In this document: piece by piece, positions 30,512-38,691 of the stretch
Layout of the letters: each line of letters begins with the position of its first letter
Numbering within the stretch: position 1 is the first letter of the stretch
Source of the DNA: Crenobacter intestini
Lineage (GTDB): Bacteria > Pseudomonadota > Gammaproteobacteria > Burkholderiales > Chromobacteriaceae
Direction: 5' to 3'
DNA length: 64,000 nt
Assembly (NCBI RefSeq): GCF_004919095.1
Contig: NZ_STGJ01000001.1
Span: 372,001 to 436,000, forward strand
Notes under the pieces: generated by a model
What the model was told of the DNA's origin: nothing
Databases searched by the model: none
The model's input: the letters and a program-made list of their open reading frames with translations, nothing else
Program-made: the position numbers and the translations under genes

Positions 30512-31710
30512 TGGAAGGCTCCGTTGATCAGGTAGGCATTAAGCAAATCGCCCTCGGCGACGGTCGCCGCAGGCGGGATCTCCACGAGCGCGTCGGCCCC
30601 GGCGCACGCCGAGAGCATGGCCGAGCCCTGCCCGGCCATGAGGTCCGCCAGCAGCGCGCCATCCTCCACCCGCAACCGCGCGCGCAGGAACTCGCGGCGC
30701 GGCTCAAGCTTGCCCTTCACGAACGCGGCGCGTACCGGCAGCGCGCGCGGCGCGGCGGCCGCCTCGCCCGAGAGCGCGCGCAGCGCCGGTGCGACCAGCA
30801 GGAAGAAGGTGACGAAGGTCGCCACCGGGTTGCCCGGCAGCATGAACACCCGCGCGCGGCCGGCCTGCCCCCACGCGAAGGGCTTGCCCGGCTTGATCGC
30901 GAGCTTCCACGCGGTGAGCGTGCCGATGGCTTCGAGCGCGGCGCGCACATGGTCTTCCTCGCCGACCGACACCCCGCCCGAGGTCAGGATCACGTCGCTT
31001 GCTAGCGACGCCTCGGCGAGCGCGGCGCGGGTGTGCGCCGCGTCGTCGGGCAGGATGCCGCCGTCGCGCACCGTGACGTCAAAGCCGGCGAGCCAGGCGA
31101 TCAGCTGGTAGCGGTTGGCGTCGTAGATCTGCCCCGGCAACAGCTCGGCGCCCGGCTCGGCCAGCTCGTTGCCGCTGGAGAACACCGTCACGGCCAGGCG
31201 GGGCCGCACCGGCAGGGCCGCGTAGCCTTGGCTTGCCACCAGCGCGATGGCGGCCGGGGTGAGCCGCGCGCCCTCCGCGAGCAAGACGCCGCCCGCCGCG
31301 TATTCCTCGGCGCGGCGGCGGATGTGCTGCCCGGCGCGCGGGGGCTGATCGAGGTGCAGCGCGTCTTCATCCCGCCGCGTGTCTTCCTGCGCGACCACCG
31401 CCGTCGCGCCCGCCGGCAGCGGCGCGCCGGTGAAGATGCGTGCGGCCTCGCCCGGCTCTAGGGCAACGCCCGCCGCGTTGTCGCCCGCAGCGACGCGCGC
31501 GGTCACGCAAAACGCCGTGCGCGTCGCGTCCGGGTCGCACAGCGCGTAGCCGTCCATCGCGCTGTTGTCGAACGACGGGGTGTCGACACGCGCCGGCAGC
31601 GCGCGCGAGAGCGTGCGGTTGGCGGCGGCCGACAAGGGCAGCGTCTCGTCGGCGGCGGGGGGCGTCAGGCCAGCGAGCAGCGTCGCAAGCGCGTCATGGT
31701 AGTCGAGCAT
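30508..31710 (-). CDS. moeA: Molybdopterin molybdotransferase MoeA
   Basis: A 400-residue MoeA. Motifs include the FDNSAMDGYAL active-site loop (residues 46-56), IFTGAPLPAGATAVV, VFSSGNELAEPG and the domain III LTSGGVSVGEEDHV and LPGNPVATFVTF blocks. It inserts molybdate into adenylated molybdopterin. It lies nine bases after mobA and overlaps mog. All catalytic blocks are intact. Confidence 0.96.
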   Translation of the reverse strand: MLDYHDALATLLAGLTPPAADETLPLSAAANRTLSRALPARVDTPSFDNSAMDGYALCDPDATRTAFCVTARVAAGDNAAGVALEPGEAARIFTGAPLPAGATAVVAQEDTRRDEDALHLDQPPRAGQHIRRRAEEYAAGGVLLAEGARLTPAAIALVASQGYAALPVRPRLAVTVFSSGNELAEPGAELLPGQIYDANRYQLIAWLAGFDVTVRDGGILPDDAAHTRAALAEASLASDVILTSGGVSVGEEDHVRAALEAIGTLTAWKLAIKPGKPFAWGQAGRARVFMLPGNPVATFVTFFLLVAPALRALSGEAAAAPRALPVRAAFVKGKLEPRREFLRARLRVEDGALLADLMAGQGSAMLSACAGADALVEIPPAATVAEGDLLNAYLINGAFQ

Positions 31711-31719
31711 GTCTGTCCT

Positions 31720-32313
31720 TCAGGGTTTGGCGGCGTCAAGCCGCGCGGCGAGCGCGGCGAGCGACGCCGCGTCGTTGGCGTTGGCGAACGCCGTGTCGTC
31801 GTCGAACGGCACGCCGGCCGCGTGCACGGCGGCGAGCCAGTGGCGGATCGCGCGGCCGCCGCGCGCAAGGTAGTCAGGCAAGGCGGCCAGTGCGCCCGCG
31901 CGCGCAAGCAGCATCGCGTAGTGGGGGCCGGCAGGCGCCTGCGCATAGGCGGCGCCGGCAGCCGGTTGTGCGGCGAGGCCCGCCGAGAGCCGCGCCACAA
32001 GATCATCGGGCAGCCGCGGCGTGTCGCAAGGCACCACCGCGAGCAGCGCACCCTCCGGCAGCCTCTGAGCACAACTTGCGATGCCGGCGAGCGGCCCCAT
32101 CCCGGCGTAGGCGGCAAGGTCGGGCACCACCTCGCCCAGCGTGCGGTACAGCGCCACGCCGCGGTTGGCGCTCACCCACAGGGCATCGACCTGCGGCGCG
32201 AAGCGGCGCGCGACATGGCAGGCGAGCGGCTCGCCTGCGAGCAGGCACGCACCCTTGTCGGCGCCGCCCATGCGCGAGCCCTCGCCGCCGGCGAGGATCA
32301 GCCCGGCAATCAA
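31720..32313 (-). CDS. mobA: Molybdenum cofactor guanylyltransferase MobA
   Basis: A 197-residue GTP:Moco guanylyltransferase. The N terminus IAGLILAGGEGSRMGGADKG is the nucleotide-binding loop, and VVPCDTPRLP is the metal site. It forms the MGD dinucleotide used by DMSO-reductase family enzymes such as nitrate reductase. The start is TTG at 32313, overlapping the moaE stop as TTGA. No ATG exists closer to the conserved glycine loop. Confidence 0.93.
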   Translation of the reverse strand: MIAGLILAGGEGSRMGGADKGACLLAGEPLACHVARRFAPQVDALWVSANRGVALYRTLGEVVPDLAAYAGMGPLAGIASCAQRLPEGALLAVVPCDTPRLPDDLVARLSAGLAAQPAAGAAYAQAPAGPHYAMLLARAGALAALPDYLARGGRAIRHWLAAVHAAGVPFDDDTAFANANDAASLAALAARLDAAKP

Positions 32314-32777
32314 GCGCCCGCCTCCCAGCGGCGGGCGGCGCTGTTGTCGCAGGCCTTGGCGTCGACCCAGCGGCTGCTGCCGTCGACGAATTCCTCGCGC
32401 TTCCAGAACGGCGCCTCGGTCTTCAGGTAGTCCATCAGGTATTCGGCGGCGGCAAAGGCGGCGGCGCGGTGGCGGCTGGCGACCATCAAGAGCACGATGC
32501 CCTCGCCGACCGCGAGGCGGCCGACCCGGTGCAGCACGCGGCACGCGGTCAGCGGCCAGCGCGTTTCGGCGTCGCGCGCGATGCGCGCGATCTCGTCCTC
32601 GGTGACGCCCGGGTAGTGTTCGAGGTGCAGCGCGGCCAGCGGCACAGCGCCATCCTGCCCGCGCACCCGCCCCTGGAAGGTGACCACGGCGCCGGCGTCA
32701 CCCGCCTCGGCGAGCAGGCGTTCCTCCTCGAAAGCAACCACAAACGGCGCCTCGCGTACGGTGATGTCGAGCCACAT
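32310..32777 (-). CDS. moaE: Molybdopterin synthase large subunit MoaE
   Basis: A 155-residue MoaE. Conserved FQGRVRG, LHLEHYPGV, HRVGRLAVGEGIVLLMVASRHR and the catalytic-lysine region DYLKTEAPFWKRE are all visible. With thiocarboxylated MoaD it adds two sulfurs to cPMP to make molybdopterin. moaD is directly upstream (four-base gap), and mobA overlaps its stop. Confidence 0.96.
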   Translation of the reverse strand: MWLDITVREAPFVVAFEEERLLAEAGDAGAVVTFQGRVRGQDGAVPLAALHLEHYPGVTEDEIARIARDAETRWPLTACRVLHRVGRLAVGEGIVLLMVASRHRAAAFAAAEYLMDYLKTEAPFWKREEFVDGSSRWVDAKACDNSAARRWEAGA

Positions 32778-32781
32778 CGCG

Positions 32782-33030
32782 TCAGCCTCCGGTCACCGGC
32801 GGCAGGATGCCGACCTCGGCGCCGTCCGGGATGGCCACCACGCCGCGGCGCACCTCGCGGTCGACGACGACGCGAAACACCTTGTCCGGCGCGAGCGCGG
32901 CCGCCCAGTCGTCGCCGCGCGCGCGCAGCAAGGCGAGCAGCGCGTCACTGTCGCCGCAGTCCCAGGCGAGCGTCTCGCTGTCGCGGCCGAGCGCCTCGCG
33001 CAAAAAGCCGAAGTAAAGAATGCGGATCAT
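32782..33030 (-). CDS. moaD: Molybdopterin synthase sulfur carrier MoaD
   Basis: An 82-residue beta-grasp protein starting [15 protein letters not shown] and ending [10 protein letters not shown]. The C-terminal Gly-Gly is adenylated by MoeB and then thiocarboxylated to donate sulfur to cPMP. The ATG overlaps the mobB stop (ATGA). The adenylating enzyme gene moeB lies about 2 kb away. Confidence 0.95.
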   Translation of the reverse strand: MIRILYFGFLREALGRDSETLAWDCGDSDALLALLRARGDDWAAALAPDKVFRVVVDREVRRGVVAIPDGAEVGILPPVTGG

Positions 33031-33548
33031 GCGGCGGTTTCCTCGTTGTGGCCGCCTTGGCGTGCAAGCCAGGCGGCGATGAATTCAGCAATGGCGGGCA
33101 CGTCGTTCAGGTCCAGTAGTGGCAGATCGCCCGCGTCGGCGCTGCTTCCCGTGTCGCTCGCCAGCGCGATGACGCGCGCGGCGGCCAGCCGCGGCTTGCC
33201 CTGGACAGGGCGCCACACCTCGACCTTGTCGACGTCGGCCCACTTCTGCCCCTCGAGCAGCACCAGGTCGCACGGCGAGAGCAGCGCGAGTTGCGCGGCA
33301 AGGTCCAGCGGCGCGGCAAGCTCTGCCGTTAGCGCGTAGCGCGTATCCCCCAGCAGCAGCACCTGGTTGGCGCCTGCCTTGCGGTGCCTGTCGCTGTCCT
33401 TGCCCGGCGTGTCGACTTCCAGCGCGTGGTGGCTGTGCTTGATGACCGACACCGTCAGGCCACGCGCGGCCAGGCTCGGCAGCAAGGCCTCGATCAGTGT
33501 CGTCTTGCCGCAGCCGGAAAAACCGGCCACCCCCAGCACCTTGGGCAT
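33027..33548 (-). CDS. mobB: Molybdopterin-guanine dinucleotide biosynthesis adaptor MobB
   Basis: A 173-residue P-loop GTPase-like protein. It has [14 protein letters not shown] (Walker A, residues 9-22), [20 protein letters not shown] (the MobB signature) and LVLLEGQKW. It binds MobA and improves MGD formation. This is the first gene of the molybdenum cofactor operon, 73 bases divergent from the TauE/SafE gene. moaA and moaC are not in the window. Confidence 0.94.
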   Translation of the reverse strand: MPKVLGVAGFSGCGKTTLIEALLPSLAARGLTVSVIKHSHHALEVDTPGKDSDRHRKAGANQVLLLGDTRYALTAELAAPLDLAAQLALLSPCDLVLLEGQKWADVDKVEVWRPVQGKPRLAAARVIALASDTGSSADAGDLPLLDLNDVPAIAEFIAAWLARQGGHNEETAA

Positions 33549-33621
33549 ATCCCCTCCACTTTGGCGGCAGGCACGCGCCGGCCACCTATACTTTGGACAT
33601 TGTCCGCACCCATTTTACAGG

Positions 33622-34383
33622 ATGACCGAATACTTCTACCTCGCAGCGGTCGCCTTTATCGGTGGCGTCGCCGGCGCGACGGTCGGCGGCGCGGGGCTCG
33701 TCCAGCTGCCGGCGCTGCTGAACGCCTTCCCCGGCAGCCCGCTACCGTTCATCCTCGGCACCAACAAGCTGATCTTCGCCTTGAGCGGGGCCAACAACGT
33801 GCGCCGCTACCTGCAAACCACCCGTATCGAGTGGCCGCTGCTGCTGCCCGCGCTGGTTTTTGGCGTCGCCGCCGCGGTGTTCGGCGCGTCGCTGATCGGC
33901 AAGCTCGACGAAGCCTGGTTCAAGCCGGTGCTGCTGGTCGTGCTGGTGCTGATCGCCGGCTACATCCTCACCCACAAGCAGCTGGGCGAAACGGAATCCG
34001 CCCCTGCCGTGCCCGACCGAGCGGCGCCGGTCGCTGGCGCCGCCGGCGGCGCGCTGTTCGGCCTCTATCAGGGCATGTTCGGCCCGGCGGCGATCAGCTT
34101 TGTCTCGCTTGCGCTGGTGCGCGCGCGCGGCATGGCGTTCGCGCGGGCGGTCGGTAACGCGCAGCTCTTCGTCAACGCGTGCAACGCGGCGGCGATGCTG
34201 TGGTTCCTCGCCCACGGCCAATGCCTGTACGAGGTCGCGCTGCTGATGGGCGCGTGCTCGGTCGCCGGCTCCTTCGTCGGCCTCAAGCTGGCGGAGAAAG
34301 GCGACAGCCACCTGATCCGCCTGCTGTTCATCGGCGTGCTGGTGGTCGAGATCGCCCGTTACGGCTGGTCCATCCTCGCGTAA
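33622..34383 (+). CDS. TauE/SafE-family sulfite or anion exporter
   Basis: A 253-residue permease of the TauE/SafE (TSUP) family with 7-8 membrane segments. The family GGxG-like opening is FIGGVAGATVGGAGLVQLPALL, with ILGTNKLIFALSGA, and in the second half GALFGLYQGMFGPAAISF. Substrates are sulfite, sulfonates or thiosulfate, and here unknown. It is divergent from mobB. Its 3' end overlaps the convergent moeB by 25 bases. Confidence 0.85.
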   Translation: MTEYFYLAAVAFIGGVAGATVGGAGLVQLPALLNAFPGSPLPFILGTNKLIFALSGANNVRRYLQTTRIEWPLLLPALVFGVAAAVFGASLIGKLDEAWFKPVLLVVLVLIAGYILTHKQLGETESAPAVPDRAAPVAGAAGGALFGLYQGMFGPAAISFVSLALVRARGMAFARAVGNAQLFVNACNAAAMLWFLAHGQCLYEVALLMGACSVAGSFVGLKLAEKGDSHLIRLLFIGVLVVEIARYGWSILA

Positions 34384-35123
34384 GGCGCGCAGCTCGCGCA
34401 CTCGGGGTCGCGCCCGAAACCAAGCTCGCGCCACGCGCCGGACAGCGCGTCGTAGCTGATCAGCCGGCCGATGGGCGCGTCTCCAATACCAATAATCAGC
34501 TTCAACGCCTCGAGCGCCTGCTGCGCGCCGATCACGCCGACCAGCGGCGAGAACACGCCGAAGGTCGCGCACGCGCCGTCGCTCGCCTCGCTGCCGCCGA
34601 ACAGGCAGTGGTAGCAAGGCGTACCCGCGCGGCGCGGGTCGACCACCAGCAATTGCCCGTCAAAGCGCACCGCCGCGCCGACCACCACCGGTCGGCGGGC
34701 AGCCAGCGCCGCACGGTTGAGCGCCTGGCGCGTCGGATAGTTGTCCGAGCAGTCGAGCAGCACGTCCACCTCCCGCGCAAGCGCCACCAGCCGCGCTTCG
34801 TCCAGCCGTTCGGCGAAAGTTCGCAGCTTGACGGCCGGGTCTATGCGGCGCACCGCGTCGCGAGCGGCGTCGACCTTCGGCCGGCCAAGGTCTGCCTCGC
34901 CGTACGCGACCTGACGCTGCAGGTTGGAGAGTTCGACTGCGTCGTCGTCGGCAAGCCACAGCTCGCCCACCCCGGCCGCGGCCAGATAAGGCACCGCGGC
35001 GGCGCCCAACCCCCCGCAGCCGACCACCAGCACCCGTGCGCGCGCCAGCCGCTCCTGTCCGGCGAGGTCAACCTCCTTCAGCAGCAAGTGGCGGCTGTAA
35101 CGCAGCAACTGGTCGTCGTTCAT
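34359..35123 (-). CDS. moeB: MoeB/ThiF-family sulfur-carrier adenylyltransferase
   Basis: A 254-residue E1-like enzyme. The nucleotide loop is VLVVGCGGLGAAAVPYL, with the Asp/Asn/Arg residues in DDDAVELSNLQRQVAY. DCSDNYPTRQALN marks the crossover region. Zinc cysteines are CYHC and CASC. It adenylates the MoaD C terminus, and ThiS is an alternative target. Context with MoaD/E favours MoeB. ATG 35123 starts the conserved MNDDQLLRYSRHLLL. A perfect hairpin with T7 stands 13 bases upstream. Confidence 0.9.
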   Translation of the reverse strand: MNDDQLLRYSRHLLLKEVDLAGQERLARARVLVVGCGGLGAAAVPYLAAAGVGELWLADDDAVELSNLQRQVAYGEADLGRPKVDAARDAVRRIDPAVKLRTFAERLDEARLVALAREVDVLLDCSDNYPTRQALNRAALAARRPVVVGAAVRFDGQLLVVDPRRAGTPCYHCLFGGSEASDGACATFGVFSPLVGVIGAQQALEALKLIIGIGDAPIGRLISYDALSGAWRELGFGRDPECASCAPYARMDQP

Positions 35124-35136
35124 GCGGTCGTCCCGT

Positions 35137-35165
35137 AAAAAAAGCGGCCTTCGGGTGAAGGCCGC
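35137..35165 (-). terminator. Intrinsic terminator or attenuator just upstream of moeB
   Basis: A perfect 9-bp stem (35144-35152 with 35157-35165) with a four-base loop is followed, on the minus strand, by seven T (35143-35137). It ends 13 bases before the moeB ATG. No minus-strand gene is visible upstream, so it may act as an attenuator in the moeB leader or end a small RNA. Confidence 0.7.
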
Positions 35166-35464
35166 CTGATTGTCCACGACGGGCGCGGCACCGGCAATAC
35201 GCCAAAGGACTGAGCCGCCCTAGCCCAACCGGAAGTGGCCGCCCCTCCCGGCCTCTGCGCGCGCCCCGCCTGTCAGCGGCGAAGATCTCCTCTTGGCGCC
35301 GCCGGGCAGGCCAGGCTGGCTTGCCGTCGGCCACAAGCCGGCGCGCCGCAGCGCCAACCGCCCTCCGCGCAGGCGTCCGCGCCGCGTACCCCGGCTGCGC
35401 TGCACTATCCGGGCCCGCGTGGATGGCGCTATGCTGGGCTGGACCATTCCCCGGAGACGCGGCC
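35166..35464. other. Intergenic region between moeB and a divergent secreted-protein gene
   Basis: About 300 GC-rich bases without a convincing gene. On the minus strand TTGCCG and GACAAT with 17 bases between them (near 35170-35200) could be a promoter that starts transcription at the hairpin before moeB. A small RNA cannot be excluded. Confidence 0.35.
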
Positions 35465-35929
35465 ATGTCCAAACCCCGCTACCCGCTGTGCCTGCTGCTG
35501 GCACTTCCCGCCTTCGCCGCCGCCCAGCCGCCCGCCACCATCTCGCTGGACTGCCCGCTGCCGGCAGGCCTGTCCGCGGCGTGGGTCGCCGACGCGCTCG
35601 CCCTGAACGGGCGCACCCTGCTGCCGTCGGGCGGCCAGTGGTCGGTCTGCCTGCGCCAAGCAGAGACACGGGAACTGGTACTGGCGCCGTACGCGGGCAT
35701 CGGCTACGGGGACGGCGGCTGGGGTACATGGGGCGGCGGCTACGCGCCCTGGGGCTATCCGCGCGAAGAACGCGTCCGCCGCACGCTGGCCCTGAACGCC
35801 CGGCCGGCCGCGGCACGACCCGCAGATGCCCCCTGGCAGGCATCAGAGCCCCTGCCGGACGACAGCGTGGCCACCTTGCAGCGCGCGACCCTGCGCCTGA
35901 TCGGCCAGTTACCGCTGCCCGGCAACTGA
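35465..35929 (+). CDS. Secreted Gly/Trp/Tyr-rich protein of unknown function
   Basis: A 154-residue protein with a Sec signal peptide (residues 1-20, LCLLLALPAFAAA before QPP). The mature part has a single pair of cysteines (CPLPAG and WSVCLR), then a run rich in Gly, Trp and Tyr (YAGIGYGDGGWGTWGGGY, about residues 78-95) and an Arg/Ala-rich end. It should be periplasmic or exported. No family recognised. A bidirectional terminator follows directly. Confidence 0.65.
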   Translation: MSKPRYPLCLLLALPAFAAAQPPATISLDCPLPAGLSAAWVADALALNGRTLLPSGGQWSVCLRQAETRELVLAPYAGIGYGDGGWGTWGGGYAPWGYPREERVRRTLALNARPAAARPADAPWQASEPLPDDSVATLQRATLRLIGQLPLPGN

Positions 35930-35932
35930 ATG

Positions 35933-35964
35933 AAAAAAGCCCGCGTGCGAGCACGCGGGCTTTT
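35933..35964. terminator. Bidirectional intrinsic terminator
   Basis: A perfect 10-bp stem (35938-35947 with 35952-35961), four-base loop, A tract on the left and TTTT on the right. It serves both the secreted-protein gene and the convergent dps gene. Confidence 0.85.
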
Positions 35965-35981
35965 GAAGCGTAAAGCGGGGT

Positions 35982-36512
35982 TCAGTGGCCGGTACCATCC
36001 CCGCGGCGGCTCGCCTCGAACAGGAACCAGGTGCGGCGTTCGGCCTCGTCGATCCAGTTTTCCAGGAGGCTCGCGCCGGCCACGTCACCGTACTCGTCGC
36101 ACACGCCGTGTGCCTCGCGCAGGCGCTGGGCCAGGTTCTTGTTGTCCTCGCACAGCTCGGCCAGCATGTCGGCCGCCTGCACGAACGGCGCGTCGTTGTC
36201 GAGTACGCGCTGGTTGCGCGCGATCGAGCCGATCGACGTCAGCGTACGGCCGCCAACCTTGCGCACGCGCTCGGCGATCACGTCGGTCATCGCGTACAGC
36301 TCGTCACCCTGCTCGTCCAGCATCAGGTGGTAGTCACGGAAATGCGGCCCGCTCAGGTGCCAGTGAAAATTCTTGGTCTTCAGGTACATCGCGAACACGT
36401 CCGCCAACAGGAGGTTCAGCGCCGCGCTGATGTCCCGCCTGGCGTCTTCGCCCAGCGCGTTGGGCGTAGTGATCGCGGCGATGAGTTCCTGTTCCCCTAC
36501 TTTCTTGTCCAT
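35982..36512 (-). CDS. dps: Dps-family ferritin-like DNA protection protein
   Basis: A 176-residue Dps/DPSL protein. The ferroxidase ligands lie in KTKNFHWHLSGPHFRDYH and MLDEQGDELYAMTDVIAERVR, as in Dps dodecamers that oxidise Fe(II) with peroxide and shield DNA. GGAGG stands before ATG 36512. The N-terminal tail is short. It is monocistronic, with a possible -10 (TATAAC on the minus strand) near 36645. Oxidative or stationary-phase control is usual but is not shown here. Confidence 0.92.
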   Translation of the reverse strand: MDKKVGEQELIAAITTPNALGEDARRDISAALNLLLADVFAMYLKTKNFHWHLSGPHFRDYHLMLDEQGDELYAMTDVIAERVRKVGGRTLTSIGSIARNQRVLDNDAPFVQAADMLAELCEDNKNLAQRLREAHGVCDEYGDVAGASLLENWIDEAERRTWFLFEASRRGDGTGH

Positions 36513-36892
36513 CTCGACCTCCAGTGTGCCGCCACGGCGTCTTGCCGCGGCCAATTGAATGCGGACCGGCACCGCCGTCGCACGCAGTGCCCGCAGGACG
36601 TTGCTGCGATCGCCACCATGCGCCGCCGGTGATTGTTTGCGTTATAGCAGCCGATCCGCGGCGTGCCACGAAGGCGTCATATCCGGACACCCGGCAAGCG
36701 GCACAGCCCCACCCGCCGCAATCCAGGCTTGCGGATTACGCACGGATGCGCCCACCCAATTACGAAAGCGCTTGATATCAATCAATACGGCAACACCCAT
36801 CCCATGAAGTAATTAAAAGGCATTAAAAATGCTTTTTATATAAGTAGTTGCCGATATTCAAGGCGACAACACCCTACAAAGGATCCCTACCC
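36513..36892. other. Divergent promoter region between dps and the symporter operon
   Basis: No gene seen in these 380 bases. The right part (36770-36860) is AT-rich, with an imperfect inverted repeat (AAAAGGCATT/AATGCTTTTT, 36815-36835) and TATATAAG, likely promoter or operator elements of the symporter operon. The left part should drive dps. Confidence 0.45.
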
Positions 36893-37144
36893 ATGCACTG
36901 CCTGAGCAACGCCTTCGAACGGCGATGGGCCGCCGTCTTTCTCGCCCTCTACGGGCTGATCATGTTGCCGCTGCCCTGGTATTACAACGAGAGCTACCTG
37001 CCCGGCCCGCTGGGCGTCCCGATGTTCCTGTGGGGCTGGATCGGTCACGGCTTCGTCGTGCTGGTCGCAATTGCCATTTTCGCGCGCCAGTGCCTGGCGC
37101 GCCCCGAGTACCAGAGCCTGGACAGTGACGGAGGTGAAGCATGA
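36893..37144 (+). CDS. Small two-helix membrane protein (DUF3311-like) preceding a symporter
   Basis: An 83-residue protein with two membrane helices (about 10-30 and 42-65) around a PWYYNESYLPGPLGVPMFLWGW loop. Short proteins like this, DUF3311 or similar, are regularly encoded just before sodium:solute symporters and are thought to assist them. AAGGAT precedes ATG 36893. Its stop overlaps the symporter ATG (ATGA). Family assignment is tentative. Confidence 0.7.
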   Translation: MHCLSNAFERRWAAVFLALYGLIMLPLPWYYNESYLPGPLGVPMFLWGWIGHGFVVLVAIAIFARQCLARPEYQSLDSDGGEA

Positions 37145-38628
37145 GTTCGCCCGTCTCGCAACTGATCGCACCGACGCCCGTCCCCTTCTTCGTGACGCTG
37201 GCGCTCTACTTCGTGGTGATCGGCGGCATCGGCTGGTACGCCGCGCGCAACACCAAGAACCTCAAGGACTTCTTCGTGCTCGGCGGCAAGGCCGGCGCGG
37301 TGGTCAGCGGCATCGCCTACTTCGCGACGCAGTACTCGATGAGCACCTTCATGGGCGTGCCGGCGGTCGCCTACGCCAACGGCTACGCCGGCCTGACCAT
37401 CTCGGTACCCGGCCTCGCCTTCTCGATGATCATCCCGGCGCTCTTGGTCGGCCGCAAACTGATGCAGCTCTCGCACACCCACGGCCTCCTGACCATGACC
37501 GACTACCTGGTCAGCCGCTACGACTCGCGCAAGCTGGGCATCCTGCACGCGACGATGATGGTGATCTTCCTGATCGGCATGATCGGCGCGCAGACCGTCG
37601 GCGCCGGCGTGATCGTCCACACTTTCACCGGCCTGCCCGAGTGGGTCGGCGTGGTCGGCATGGGCATCATCGTGATCCTCTACTGCATGGCCGGCGGCAT
37701 GAAGGGCGCGATGCTGACCGACGTGCTGCAAGGCGGCCTGATGGTGGTCACCGCGACCGTCACCTTCATCGTGTCGGTCGACGCAGGCGGCGGCTTGGCC
37801 AGCATCAACGAGCAACTGCTGGCCAAGGGCGAGCAGTTCCTGTCGCACCCGGGCGCGGCCGGAAAATACCCGTGGAGCGCTTACTTCTCGATGATCGTGA
37901 TGTGGAGCTTCTTCACCATCGGCCAGCCGACGCTGTTCACCAAGTTCTACGCGATGCGCGACTACCGCACCATGTTCAAGGCGGTGATCCTCGGAACGCT
38001 GGGCATGCTGGTCTCGGCGACCATGATCGAGTGGTCGGGCGTGATGGGCATCGTCAGCCTGCCGGGCCTCACCGGCAAGGAAACCGACTTCATCGTGCCG
38101 ATGCTGCTGCAGCAGAACCTCAACCCCTACCTTGCCGCGATCCTGATCGCAGGCATCGTCTCGGCGGGCATGTCGACCATCGACGCGCTCTTGGTAGTCG
38201 CCACCGGCGGCATCACCCGCGACATTTACCAGCACGGCTTCAACCCCAAGGCGAGCGACGAGGAGATCTTCCGCCTGTCGCGCTACGTGACCGTGATCAT
38301 CGGCATCGCCGGCATCGCGGTGGGCATCACCAAGCCCGCGTCGATCTTCGAGCTGATCCGCTTCTCCTTCGGCGGCCTCGGCATCTGGGTGGCACCGGTG
38401 ATCCTCGGCATGTACTGGAAGCGCGCGACCACCAGCGCCGCCTTCGCGGCCGCGATCATCGGCGGCGCGCTGTATGTGTCGCTCGCGCTGTGGGGCCAGG
38501 GGCTGACCATGGGCTTTGACCCGCTGATCGTCAGCTGGAGCGTGACCATGGTGCTGATGGTCGTCGTCAGCCTGTTCACCCAGCCGGTCAAGCGCGAGGT
38601 GCTGGGCCGCCACTTCGCCTTCGCCTAA
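37141..38628 (+). CDS. Sodium:solute symporter (SSS family)
   Basis: A 495-residue symporter with about 13 membrane segments. SSS features are FFVLGGKAGAVVSGIAYFAT with YSMSTFMGVPA near the N terminus (sodium site region), GLLTMTDYLVSRY and AGIVSAGMSTIDALLVVATGGITRDIY. The family takes up sugars, amino acids, pantothenate or organic acids. The substrate is presumably what the downstream enzymes process. GGAGGTG precedes the ATG. A stable hairpin (38634-38663) lies between it and the next gene. Confidence 0.9.
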   Translation: MSSPVSQLIAPTPVPFFVTLALYFVVIGGIGWYAARNTKNLKDFFVLGGKAGAVVSGIAYFATQYSMSTFMGVPAVAYANGYAGLTISVPGLAFSMIIPALLVGRKLMQLSHTHGLLTMTDYLVSRYDSRKLGILHATMMVIFLIGMIGAQTVGAGVIVHTFTGLPEWVGVVGMGIIVILYCMAGGMKGAMLTDVLQGGLMVVTATVTFIVSVDAGGGLASINEQLLAKGEQFLSHPGAAGKYPWSAYFSMIVMWSFFTIGQPTLFTKFYAMRDYRTMFKAVILGTLGMLVSATMIEWSGVMGIVSLPGLTGKETDFIVPMLLQQNLNPYLAAILIAGIVSAGMSTIDALLVVATGGITRDIYQHGFNPKASDEEIFRLSRYVTVIIGIAGIAVGITKPASIFELIRFSFGGLGIWVAPVILGMYWKRATTSAAFAAAIIGGALYVSLALWGQGLTMGFDPLIVSWSVTMVLMVVVSLFTQPVKREVLGRHFAFA

Positions 38629-38633
38629 GCGAC

Positions 38634-38663
38634 AAGGCCCGCCGGTTTTTGCCGGCGGGCCTT
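38634..38663 (+). terminator. Stable intercistronic hairpin after the symporter gene
   Basis: A perfect 12-bp stem (38634-38645 with 38652-38663), loop TTTTTG, with no T tract after it. It may partly terminate or protect the symporter message, so the downstream enzyme genes are made at a different level. Confidence 0.55.
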
Positions 38664-38691
38664 CCTGCAAAAAGATAACAAGGATAGAAAC

